From: an uncultured Nitrosomonadales bacterium
GTDB taxonomy: Bacteria > Pseudomonadota > Gammaproteobacteria > Burkholderiales > Gallionellaceae
Direction: 5' to 3'
Length of the DNA stretch: 33,428 bases
NCBI GenBank assembly: GCA_903915035.1
Contig: CAIWRI010000106.1
Coordinates: forward strand, 1 to 33,428
The notes under the pieces were generated by a model. That model was not told the origin of the DNA, made no database searches, and saw nothing but the letters and a program-made list of their open reading frames with translations. A program made the position numbers and the translations under genes. Positions 26,195 to 33,428 of this stretch are shown here, one piece after another (position 1 is the first letter of the stretch; each line of letters starts with the position of its first letter).

Positions 26195-28846
26195 ATGGGA
26201 AAATTAGACGTAACACAATTTGCAGTTGAGCTGAATCTGCCGGTAGCGTTGTTGTTGGAGCAGTTACACGCAGCAGGCGGGAAGCAGGCAAACGCAACTG
26301 ATGTGGTTTCTGAACAGGATAAGGCTAAGCTGCTTGAGCATTTGCGTCAGGCGCATGGTGCGGATCAGGCGGCCAAAAAAATCACGTTGACTCGTCGTGA
26401 AACAACCGAAATCAAGAGTTCGGACAAATCCGGACGGGCGCGTACCATTCAGGTAGAAGTGCGCAAACGTCGTACCGTTGCGCCGATGACTATTGAACAG
26501 GTGCAAGCAACGGCGCCTGTGATTTTAACGCCTGCAGAACAACAGAAAGTGCTAGGCACGGCGGAACTGGATGCGCGTCAACAGGAAGCAAAGTCGCAGG
26601 CTGCTCTGGCTGAACGCCAGGAAGCTGAACTGATCGCCCGGCAGGCATTTAATAAACGCCGTGCTGAAAAGCTGGCGCATGTCGTCGTGCCAGTGGTCAA
26701 GCCGGTTGAGCCGCCACCCGCGCCGGTTGTGCCTGAAGTGATTGCAGCTGTTGAACCTGTTGTGGTTGCGCCCAAAGCTGAACCTGTCGTCGTTCCACAA
26801 ACTGCGGCTGTGGCTCAGGGTACTTTGCATAAACCGGCTGTTCGTCCGGGAGACAAGGTGATCAGGCCGGACAGAAAGCCTAAGGTTGAAGTTGTTGCGG
26901 CAAAACCTGCTGTGCGTGAAGATAAGCCCGGCAAGCGTGTGCCGGCCAAAACAACAACGCGTGAACCGGCTAAAACGACGACAAAAGATAAGTCCTGGTC
27001 GATGCCGGTTCGTGCGCCCAAACATGGACGACATGGCAAACATGTAGTCGATGAAGCCGCACATGCCTTTACTTTGCCAACTGAAGCCGTAGTGCGTGAA
27101 GTGGCCGTACCTGAAACTATCGTTGTGGCTGAACTGGCGCAGAAAATGTCCGTCAAGGCGGTTGAAGTAATCAAGGTGCTGATGAAGATGGGTATGATGG
27201 TGACCATCAATCAGGTGCTGGATCAGGAAACCGCGATGATCGTGGTAGAAGAATTGGGTCACGTTGCCAAAGCAGCAAAACTGGATGATCCGGATGCCTA
27301 TTTGATGGACGATGAAGTGCATCATGATGCAGAACCTTTGCCGCGCGCACCGGTTGTGACCGTGATGGGCCACGTCGATCACGGTAAAACGTCTCTGCTC
27401 GATTATATTCGCCGTACCCGCGTAGTTTCCGGCGAAGCGGGCGGGATTACGCAGCACATCGGTGCATATCATGTTGAAACACCGCGCGGGATGGTGTCCT
27501 TCCTGGATACGCCGGGTCACGAGGCGTTTACTGCCATGCGTGCACGGGGTGCCAAGGCTACCGATATCGTGATTCTGGTGGTCGCAGCAGATGATGGTGT
27601 GATGCCGCAAACTAAAGAGGCGATTGCTCATGCGAGGGCCGGTAATGTGCCTATCGTGGTTGCTATTACCAAAGTTGACAAGTCTGATGCCAATATTGAG
27701 CGTGTCAAGCAGGAACTGGTTGCTGAAGGCGTCGTGCCGGAAGGCTGGGGTGGCGATACTATGTTCGTCGAAGTTTCCTCCAAGTCAGGTTTGGGGATAG
27801 ATCAGTTGCTCGAATCCATTCTGTTGCAGGCTGAGTTGATGGAATTGAAAGCGCCGCGCGACTGTAATGCCAAGGGGTTGGTGATTGAAGCCCGCCTGGA
27901 TAAGGGTAAGGGGCCGGTAGCGACGGTGCTGATACAGTCGGGCACCATGAGACGTGGCGATGCTGTACTGATAGGCTCAGTATTTGGTCGTGTGCGCGCC
28001 ATGCTGGATGAAAACGGTAAGAGCATTCTTGAAGCCGGTCCTTCCATTCCGGTTGAAATTCAGGGGCTTTCCGAAGTGCCTGATGCCGGTGAGGCCTTGA
28101 TGGTGCTGTCCGATGAGAAGCGTGCGCGTGAAATTGCCTTGTTCCGTCAGGGCAAGTATCGCGGCGTGAAACTTGCTCAGCAGCAGGCCGCCAAGCTGGA
28201 AAATATGTTTGAACAGATGGCTGAAGGTGAAGTCCGCACGTTGTCATTGATCGTTAAATCAGACGTACAGGGTTCTGCCGAAGCGATTGCTCAAACCTTG
28301 CAGAAACTCTCAACGGATGAAGTTAAGGTTAACCTGATCCACAGCGGTGTGGGTTCGATTAACGAATCCGACATCAATCTGGCACTTGCTTCCAAAGCGA
28401 TTCTCATCGGCTTTAACACCCGCACCGATGCACCTGCTCGCAAACTGGCTGAATCGAGTGGCGTACAAATTCGCAATTACAGCATTATTTATGCGATGGC
28501 GGATGATATCAAGGCTGCCTTGTCAGGCATGCTGGCACCGGAAATGCGTGAAAGCGCGCTGGGCGTGGTTGAAGTGCGTCAGGTATTCGTGGTATCCAAA
28601 ATCGGCACGATTGCCGGTTGTATGGTGCTCGAAGGCGTGGTTAAACGTGGCTGCAAAGTCCGTGTGATGCGCGGTAATCAGATGATTCATGAAGGCGAGC
28701 TGGATTCGTTGAAGCGCTTCAAGGATGATGTAAAAGAAGTGCGCAATAATTTTGAATGTGGTTTGTCGGTCAAGGGCTTTAATGATCTGGAAGTGGGCGA
28801 CAAGCTGGAAGCGTACGAAATCGTTGAGGTTGCACGTACTCTGTAA
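26195..28846 (+). CDS. infB: translation initiation factor IF-2, 883 aa
   Basis: IF-2 is the GTPase that brings initiator tRNA to the 30S subunit and promotes 50S joining. An N-terminal IF2_N domain ([20 protein letters not shown]) is followed by a long variable Ala/Val/Pro/Lys-rich linker (about 60-300) and a second IF2_N domain. The G domain starts near residue 392 ([12 protein letters not shown]), with DTPGHEAF and TKVDKS. Domains II to IV follow, ending [22 protein letters not shown]. ATG 26189 is in frame, but its AAGG is immediately adjacent; ATG 26195 has that AAGG (26185-26188) at 6 nt and matches the usual Met-Gly N-terminus, so I prefer it. Its stop overlaps rbfA by one base. Confidence 0.97.
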   Translation: MGKLDVTQFAVELNLPVALLLEQLHAAGGKQANATDVVSEQDKAKLLEHLRQAHGADQAAKKITLTRRETTEIKSSDKSGRARTIQVEVRKRRTVAPMTIEQVQATAPVILTPAEQQKVLGTAELDARQQEAKSQAALAERQEAELIARQAFNKRRAEKLAHVVVPVVKPVEPPPAPVVPEVIAAVEPVVVAPKAEPVVVPQTAAVAQGTLHKPAVRPGDKVIRPDRKPKVEVVAAKPAVREDKPGKRVPAKTTTREPAKTTTKDKSWSMPVRAPKHGRHGKHVVDEAAHAFTLPTEAVVREVAVPETIVVAELAQKMSVKAVEVIKVLMKMGMMVTINQVLDQETAMIVVEELGHVAKAAKLDDPDAYLMDDEVHHDAEPLPRAPVVTVMGHVDHGKTSLLDYIRRTRVVSGEAGGITQHIGAYHVETPRGMVSFLDTPGHEAFTAMRARGAKATDIVILVVAADDGVMPQTKEAIAHARAGNVPIVVAITKVDKSDANIERVKQELVAEGVVPEGWGGDTMFVEVSSKSGLGIDQLLESILLQAELMELKAPRDCNAKGLVIEARLDKGKGPVATVLIQSGTMRRGDAVLIGSVFGRVRAMLDENGKSILEAGPSIPVEIQGLSEVPDAGEALMVLSDEKRAREIALFRQGKYRGVKLAQQQAAKLENMFEQMAEGEVRTLSLIVKSDVQGSAEAIAQTLQKLSTDEVKVNLIHSGVGSINESDINLALASKAILIGFNTRTDAPARKLAESSGVQIRNYSIIYAMADDIKAALSGMLAPEMRESALGVVEVRQVFVVSKIGTIAGCMVLEGVVKRGCKVRVMRGNQMIHEGELDSLKRFKDDVKEVRNNFECGLSVKGFNDLEVGDKLEAYEIVEVARTL

Positions 28847-29208
28847 TGGCTAATTTTGCGAGAACAGACCGTGTCGGGCAACAGATGCAGCGCGAAATCG
28901 CTCAGCTGGTGCGCCTTGAAATCAACGATCCAAGAGTAAAGCTGGTGACCATTACCGGAGTTGAAGTGGCAGGTGATTATTCACATGCTAAAATTTTCTT
29001 CACCCGTCTGGATGGCAAACACGAGGAAGCGCAGGAAGGATTGGATCGTGCGGCAGGCTTTTTGCGCAGCCGTCTGGCCCGCAGTATCAAACTACGCATC
29101 ATGCCGCAATTGCATTTTGTGTTTGATTCTTCGGTCGAGCGCGGCAGTCACTTGTCGCAACTTATCGACCAGGCCGTTGCCAGCGATTTTCATCTTGACG
29201 AAGAGTAA
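28846..29208 (+). CDS. rbfA: ribosome-binding factor A, 120 aa
   Basis: RbfA is a KH-type factor needed for 16S rRNA 5' end maturation and cold adaptation. The N-terminus [20 protein letters not shown] and the core [20 protein letters not shown], then the helical [19 protein letters not shown] and [20 protein letters not shown], are diagnostic. The 120 residues are normal. The start overlaps the infB stop (TAATG), and the last 14 nt overlap the likely truB start. Confidence 0.96.
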   Translation: MANFARTDRVGQQMQREIAQLVRLEINDPRVKLVTITGVEVAGDYSHAKIFFTRLDGKHEEAQEGLDRAAGFLRSRLARSIKLRIMPQLHFVFDSSVERGSHLSQLIDQAVASDFHLDEE

Positions 29209-30148
29209 GCCGCAATTTCGCAATAAGTGGCGTGCCATCGATGGTGTGCTGCTTTTTGATAAGCCGCTGGAACTGAGTTCCAATGACGCTTTGCAAAAAA
29301 TACGCCGCTTGTTTCAGGCTGAAAAAGCCGGACATACCGGTACGCTGGATCCGTTAGCGACCGGTCTGCTGCCGGTCTGCTTCGGTGAGGCAACTAAGTT
29401 TTCCAATGCCTTGCTGGATGCGGATAAGTCCTATACGGCCTTGCTGCGTTTGGGACAGACCACGACGACTGGCGATGCAGAGGGGGAAATTACCGCAGAA
29501 CATCAGGTGACTTTTACGCAGGCTGAGCTAGCACTGGTGCTGGAGCGTTTTCGCGGTGAAATCGAGCAGCTGCCGCCGATGTATAGTGCCTTGAAACATC
29601 AGGGCAAGCCCTTGTATGAGTATATACGCGAGGGTATTACGATTGAACGGCAAACGCGTGCCATCCTGATATACGAGTTGCAGCTCAATCATCATTGCGG
29701 CAATGAGATGGAAATTACGGTGCGCTGCAGCAAGGGCACTTATATTCGTACTCTGGCCGAAGATATCGGTGCGGCCTTAGGTTGCGGTGCGCATTTAATT
29801 GCCCTGCGCCGCACGGCGATTGCGCAGTTTAATTTAAGCACAGGCTACACCCTGCAGCAGTTGACTGAGATGTCGGAAGTGGAGCGGGATGCCTGTGTGT
29901 TGCCGCTGGTCAGTTTGATGCCCGCTATGCCAGGGCTGGTGCTGGATGAAATTCAGGTCAGACGCATGGCGCAGGGGCAGCGACTGGGGCTGGATACCGG
30001 TTTCCCGGACGGCAAACTAGCACTTTACGGGCCGGCAGGCTTCGTCGGCGTAGGCTTGCAGACCGGTCGCCGCATTGCGCCTGTCAGACTGATTTCGGGC
30101 GTGGCGAAGCTGGCTGCGGATAGATTTACGGAAGTAGTTGAGCAGTAA
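29195..30148 (+). CDS. truB: tRNA pseudouridine(55) synthase TruB, 317 aa
   Basis: TruB converts U55 to pseudouridine in the T loop of tRNAs. The catalytic motif [15 protein letters not shown] is intact with Asp52 as nucleophile, preceded by [20 protein letters not shown]. Later family signatures are [21 protein letters not shown] and [20 protein letters not shown], and a C-terminal PUA-like region lies around 250-317. The frame is open far upstream inside rbfA, where an ATG at 28961 would add an unrelated 78 residues. The TTG at 29195 gives Met-Thr-Lys-Ser and a normal N-terminus. There is no clear ribosome site, so coupling to rbfA termination is likely. The exact start is moderately certain. 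Confidence 0.93.
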   Translation: MTKSKPQFRNKWRAIDGVLLFDKPLELSSNDALQKIRRLFQAEKAGHTGTLDPLATGLLPVCFGEATKFSNALLDADKSYTALLRLGQTTTTGDAEGEITAEHQVTFTQAELALVLERFRGEIEQLPPMYSALKHQGKPLYEYIREGITIERQTRAILIYELQLNHHCGNEMEITVRCSKGTYIRTLAEDIGAALGCGAHLIALRRTAIAQFNLSTGYTLQQLTEMSEVERDACVLPLVSLMPAMPGLVLDEIQVRRMAQGQRLGLDTGFPDGKLALYGPAGFVGVGLQTGRRIAPVRLISGVAKLAADRFTEVVEQ

Positions 30149-30167
30149 CAGTATTCAAGAGTACAAT
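30138..30167 (+). promoter_or_regulatory. candidate promoter of rpsO in the truB 3' end
   Basis: TTGAGC (30138-30143) and TACAAT (30162-30167) are 18 nt apart, and transcription would begin near 30174, about 23 nt before the rpsO ATG. In E. coli rpsO also has its own promoter within the operon. Confidence 0.5.
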
Positions 30168-30196
30168 ACACAACTTTTTTTAGGAGAGCAAAACCA

Positions 30197-30466
30197 ATGG
30201 CAATTACCGCCGCGCAAAAAGCGCAAATCGTGACAGACTATCAACGTGCAACGGCTGATACAGGTTCCCCTGAAGTACAAGTGGCCCTGATCACTGCACG
30301 TATTACTTATTTGACAGATCATTTCAAGGATCATGCCAAGGATCACCATTCCCGTCGCGGTCTGCTTCGTCTAGTAAGTCGCCGTCGCAAGTTGCTCGAT
30401 TACCTGAGAAGCAAAAATGAAGCGAGCTACCAGATTTTGATTAAGCGTTTGTCAATTCGTAAGTAG
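30197..30466 (+). CDS. rpsO: 30S ribosomal protein S15, 89 aa
   Basis: S15 is a primary binder of the 16S rRNA central domain. The sequence is complete at 89 residues: the helical N-terminus ([20 protein letters not shown]), then [20 protein letters not shown], the signature [20 protein letters not shown] and [22 protein letters not shown] (30182-30186) is a strong ribosome site for ATG 30197. In relatives S15 represses its own mRNA through a structured leader; the leader here is short. A hairpin lies between it and pnp. Confidence 0.98.
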   Translation: MAITAAQKAQIVTDYQRATADTGSPEVQVALITARITYLTDHFKDHAKDHHSRRGLLRLVSRRRKLLDYLRSKNEASYQILIKRLSIRK

Positions 30467-30476
30467 TTATATCAAG

Positions 30477-30504
30477 CGGGTCGCATTTGCGGCCCGTGTC
30501 TTTT
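30477..30504 (+). terminator. hairpin between rpsO and pnp (terminator or processing site)
   Basis: CGGGTCGC (30477-30484) pairs with GCGGCCCG (30489-30496), with one G-U pair and a 4-nt loop, followed by TGTCTTTT. It is a moderate intrinsic terminator. In E. coli the equivalent position holds a partial terminator and an RNase E site that tune S15 and PNPase levels. Confidence 0.6.
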
Positions 30505-30583
30505 AACGGGAAGCACTGGTTTTTCGTTAGTGTCGTTATAAAGTGACGCGATGGCGCGTCATGCATGCCATAAGAGGTCTATC

Positions 30584-32689
30584 TTGAGTCATTTCAAAAA
30601 AACAATTCCCTTCGGTAATCATCAGTTAACCCTTGAAACCGGAGAAATTGCCCGTCAGGCAGGCGGCGCGGTTTTGGTCAGTCTGGATGATACGGTGGTG
30701 CTGGTCACCGTGGTTGCCCGTCGCGAAGCCAAAGCTGATCAGGATTTTTTCCCGCTGACCGTGGATTATCAGGAAAAAACTTACGCGGCCGGTAAAATTC
30801 CAGGCAGTTTCTTCAAGCGTGAAGGTCGTGCCAGCGAAAAGGAAATTTTGACCTCTCGCCTGATTGATCGTCCGTTGCGTCCTCTGTTCCCTGAAAGTTT
30901 TTATAACGAAGTGCAAATTATCGCCACGGTGATGTCCTCGGACAGCGAAATCGATTCCGATATTCCTTCCCTGATCGGCGCATCCGCTGCGCTGGCCATT
31001 TCTGGTATTCCTTTTGAAGGCCCGATAGGCGCTGCTCGCGTGGGTTATTTTGACGGTCAATATCTGCTCAATCCTACTGCGACTCAATTGAAGACTTCAC
31101 AGATGGATCTGGTGGTCGCCGGTACTGATCGCGCAGTCTTGATGGTTGAATCTGAAGCGCAACAGCTCTCTGAAGAAGTCATGCTGGGCGCGGTGATGTT
31201 CGGTCACGAACAGTTTCAGGTGGTAATCGCAGCGATCAATGAAATGGCCGATGCCGTGGGCAAACCGGCATGGGATTGGGTAGCACCTGCTAAAAATGAA
31301 GCGCTGATTGCACAAATTGCAGAACTGGCTGAAGCGGAGCTGCAGGCGGCTTATATGGTACGCTCCAAACAGGATCGCACTGAAGCGATTTCTGCCATTC
31401 ATAATAAGGTCATGGCGGCAGTATCGCCTGAGCTGGAAAAAAATGCAGTGAACGAGTTATTCGGCGCGCTGGAAGCTAAAATTGTCCGTGGTCAGATTTT
31501 GAGCGGTGAACCGCGCATCGACGGTCGCGATACCCGCACCGTGCGTAAAATCACGATCCGCAACGGTGTCCTGCCGCGTACCCACGGCTCTGCGCTGTTT
31601 ACCCGTGGCGAAACACAAGCTGTTGTTGTCGCAACGCTAGGCAGCATGCGCGATGCTCAAAAGGTTGATGCTCTGCAAGGTGAATATTCCGACCGTTTCA
31701 TGCTGCATTACAACTTCCCTCCGTATGCTACCGGTGAAACCGGCCGTACCGGCAGCCCTAAGCGTCGTGAAATCGGTCACGGTCGTTTGGCTAAACGTGC
31801 ACTGATCGCGGTACTGCCTAAAGAAGAAGACTTTGGCTATGCGATCCGTATCGTTTCCGAAATCACAGAATCGAACGGTTCAAGTTCGATGGCTTCGGTT
31901 TGCGGTGGGTGTCTGTCCATGCTGGATGCCGGCGTACCTTTGACAGCGCATGTCGCAGGGATAGCGATGGGGCTGATCAAGGAAGGCAATCGCTTTGCCG
32001 TGTTGACGGATATTCTCGGTGATGAAGATCATCTGGGCGATATGGACTTTAAGGTTGCAGGTTCGGAAGCCGGGATTACCGCCTTGCAAATGGACATCAA
32101 GATCAACGGGATTACCCGTGAAATCATGCAGGCCGCGTTAAGTCAGGCAAAAGAAGGTCGTCTGCACATTTTGGCTTTGATGAAGGATTCCATGTCGGGC
32201 GCACGCAGCGAATTGTCCGAATTCGCACCGCGCATGATCAAGATGAAGATCAATCCGGAAAAGATCCGCGATGTGATCGGTAAGGGCGGCGCGGTGATTC
32301 GTGCCTTGACGGAAGAAACCGGCACGACGATTGATATCGATGATGCAGGTAATATTACGATTTCAAGTGTAAACGGTGAAGCGGGCGAGATCGCCAAAAA
32401 GCGCATCGAAGACATCGCCATGGATGTGGAAGTAGGTAAAATCTACGAAGGCCCTGTGGTCAAGTTGCTGGATTTCGGCGCGCTGATCAATATTCTGCCG
32501 GGCAAAGATGGTCTGTTGCACATTTCCCAGATTGCCCATGAACGCGTCAACAGCGTTGGCGACTACCTCAAAGAAGGTCAGGTAGTGCGTGTGAAACTGC
32601 TGGAAATGGATGACAGGGGCCGTATGAAGCTCTCCATGAAGGCATTGATTGAAGTGCCGGTAGCGAATGGCGCATCTATCGCCGAGTAA
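30584..32689 (+). CDS. pnp: polyribonucleotide nucleotidyltransferase (PNPase), 701 aa
   Basis: PNPase degrades RNA phosphorolytically 3'-5' and is part of the degradosome. Two RNase PH domains are present: the first has [20 protein letters not shown] and [11 protein letters not shown]; the second has [20 protein letters not shown] and [20 protein letters not shown] with the catalytic aspartates. The C-terminal KH ([20 protein letters not shown]) and S1 ([20 protein letters not shown]) domains follow. An in-frame ATG at 30551 would add eleven non-family residues. The TTG at 30584 has AAGAGG (30572-30577) 6 nt upstream and gives the usual short N-terminus ([10 protein letters not shown]), so TTG 30584 is chosen. 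The operon ends at the following terminator. Confidence 0.97.
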   Translation: MSHFKKTIPFGNHQLTLETGEIARQAGGAVLVSLDDTVVLVTVVARREAKADQDFFPLTVDYQEKTYAAGKIPGSFFKREGRASEKEILTSRLIDRPLRPLFPESFYNEVQIIATVMSSDSEIDSDIPSLIGASAALAISGIPFEGPIGAARVGYFDGQYLLNPTATQLKTSQMDLVVAGTDRAVLMVESEAQQLSEEVMLGAVMFGHEQFQVVIAAINEMADAVGKPAWDWVAPAKNEALIAQIAELAEAELQAAYMVRSKQDRTEAISAIHNKVMAAVSPELEKNAVNELFGALEAKIVRGQILSGEPRIDGRDTRTVRKITIRNGVLPRTHGSALFTRGETQAVVVATLGSMRDAQKVDALQGEYSDRFMLHYNFPPYATGETGRTGSPKRREIGHGRLAKRALIAVLPKEEDFGYAIRIVSEITESNGSSSMASVCGGCLSMLDAGVPLTAHVAGIAMGLIKEGNRFAVLTDILGDEDHLGDMDFKVAGSEAGITALQMDIKINGITREIMQAALSQAKEGRLHILALMKDSMSGARSELSEFAPRMIKMKINPEKIRDVIGKGGAVIRALTEETGTTIDIDDAGNITISSVNGEAGEIAKKRIEDIAMDVEVGKIYEGPVVKLLDFGALINILPGKDGLLHISQIAHERVNSVGDYLKEGQVVRVKLLEMDDRGRMKLSMKALIEVPVANGASIAE

Positions 32690-32706
32690 TTAGCTTTTAA
32701 GGTAAT

Positions 32707-32735
32707 AAAAAGACCCGCTTAGGCGGGTTTTTTTA
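32707..32735 (+). terminator. rho-independent terminator after pnp
   Basis: ACCCGC (32713-32718) pairs with GCGGGT (32723-32728) around a 4-nt loop, preceded by AAAAAGA and followed by a run of seven T. It closes the rimP-to-pnp block. Confidence 0.92.
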
Positions 32736-33132
32736 TGCAACCTATGCTAAACACGGAAAAGTCACGCTGGGAGTACAGATGGTACGAATTTAAATCAATT
32801 TGGTAGCTGTAATCATAAATTCATGCCATGAGTGGCAGATACAAACCGGATAAACTTTGTAAAACGGCATGAATCTGCACAATATGCCGGTTGCAATAGG
32901 GTTTTAAAGTTAATTTCTGTATTTTTAAATTGTAATCAAATGTTTTACTGACGAATTAATTCGAGTTGATTCTGTTAACAGCAGTCAGTCGCACCCGTCA
33001 CCGGGAATACTGAAAGCGTATTTCGAATCAGCATGATTGATGAATCGGGGTATGCGCAAAAGATTCTAATGATGCCAGGTTCGGTTGAGGTTTCAGCGTA
33101 GCCATACCGGGGCAAATGACGGCATGCCCATG
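32736..33132. other. about 400-nt AT-rich non-coding region
   Basis: This is AT-rich sequence between the pnp terminator and the transposase remnant. No open frame with a credible start or family is seen. The only structure found is the interrupted inverted repeat at 32819-32878. Confidence 0.6.
32819..32878. repeat. interrupted inverted repeat in the pnp downstream region
   Basis: ATTCATGCC (32819-32827) is perfectly complementary to GGCATGAAT (32866-32874), with 38 nt between. A second pair, GCAGAT (32835-32840) and ATCTGC (32873-32878), overlaps the right arm, so two alternative stems are possible. No coding frame covers it. Confidence 0.5.
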
Positions 33133-33391
33133 TCATTGATGGCTTTTCTCATATCGCGTGGCAATTCTTCGGTAGGGCTTGCCGAACAGGCATTCGACGA
33201 CCTGACGCACCTTATATGGCCAATAATCGCAGCCAATCGATTCGCTTTGGGCGGGATCACGGCTTTTATTTCCCGGCATTCCAACCAAGCCCTCAACTAT
33301 GTCGTAAGCCTCGTCAGCCAAAACCGCCTTTGGAACGGCCCGGTGCTTTTTTTCCGCCCCGTTCTTCGCCAGTTAAATTTATGCTGCTCAT
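33133..33391 (-). mobile_element. decayed IS5-family transposase remnant
   Basis: Read on the minus strand, short pieces of an IS5-type transposase occur in the correct order but in different frames. They are an N-terminal-like piece (MSSINLTGEE, from ATG 33389-33391), a GRSKGG piece, LADEAYD (near 33305-33320), then a shifted frame with LRAWLECREIKAVIPPKANR, then back in frame VRQVVECLFGKPYRRIATRY ending at TGA 33133. A full-length IS5-group transposase has about 250 or more residues between the ends; here most of the middle, including much of the DDE domain, is missing. At least two frame changes and one large internal deletion are needed, so it is inactive. Terminal inverted repeats were not identified. 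The 5' side may extend toward the window end. Confidence 0.7.
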
Positions 33392-33428
33392 GCCATTAAA
33401 AATGGCTAATCCGACCCGATTGGCAAAA

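Noticed and set aside
26552..27631. 359-codon minus-strand open frame inside infB
   Set aside because: It is the antisense shadow of the IF-2 linker and G domain; the sequence is His/Arg-rich low-complexity without family features.
28961..29194. Upstream extension of truB inside rbfA
   Set aside because: The added 78 residues are out-of-frame rbfA sequence; TruB proteins begin shortly before the IDGVLL motif.
33085..33399. 104-codon plus-strand open frame at the window end
   Set aside because: It is antisense to the IS5-family transposase remnant, whose motifs are on the minus strand.

Overview
The window reads as a chromosomal segment of a betaproteobacterium. The blocks hfq-hflX-hflK-hflC-hisZ-purA, rnr-rlmB, and rimP-nusA-infB-rbfA-truB-rpsO-pnp are standard for that class. 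Moderate G+C and the protein flavour point to Nitrosomonadales (Gallionellaceae- or Methylophilaceae-like), but the genus cannot be fixed from sequence alone. Coding density is high, most genes are on the + strand, and the window is largely core genome with small accessory or decayed patches.

Layout. (1) 133-1305 (-): an MFS transporter, then a 323-nt intergenic region with two small palindromes. (2) 1629-7065: a tightly overlapping tripartite efflux operon (lipoprotein outer-membrane factor, periplasmic adaptor, RND pump), followed by a PepSY-type gene broken by two single-base losses. (3) 7582-11203: a SAM methyltransferase (-), a second MFS transporter, an uncharacterised winged-helix-like protein and a spermidine-synthase-like protein. 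(4) 11306-17361: hfq, hflX, hflK, hflC, hisZ, purA, covering RNA chaperone and ribosome-rescue GTPase functions, the membrane regulators of FtsH, and histidine and purine biosynthesis. (5) 17392-18113: a CCDC90/DUF1640-like reading frame whose expected ATG start is ACG, and tRNA-Leu(CAG) with its own terminator on the - strand. (6) 18169-22319: rnr, rlmB and an OmpA-family porin-like gene with a strong terminator. (7) 22371-32735: nadE, then the translation/transcription operon rimP-nusA-infB-rbfA-truB and rpsO-pnp, ending in a strong terminator. (8) 32736-33428: an AT-rich non-coding tail with an interrupted inverted repeat and a heavily decayed IS5-family transposase remnant running toward the window edge.

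No new defence, mobile or biosynthetic system was found. The observations most worth checking are the ACG-start CCDC90/DUF1640-like gene with its own promoter, the twice-frameshifted PepSY gene at the end of the efflux operon, a terminator-like hairpin in the rimP-nusA leader, a possibly leaderless nadE transcript, and the RND pump in which Thr-Glu lies where classical drug pumps carry the proton-relay lysine.
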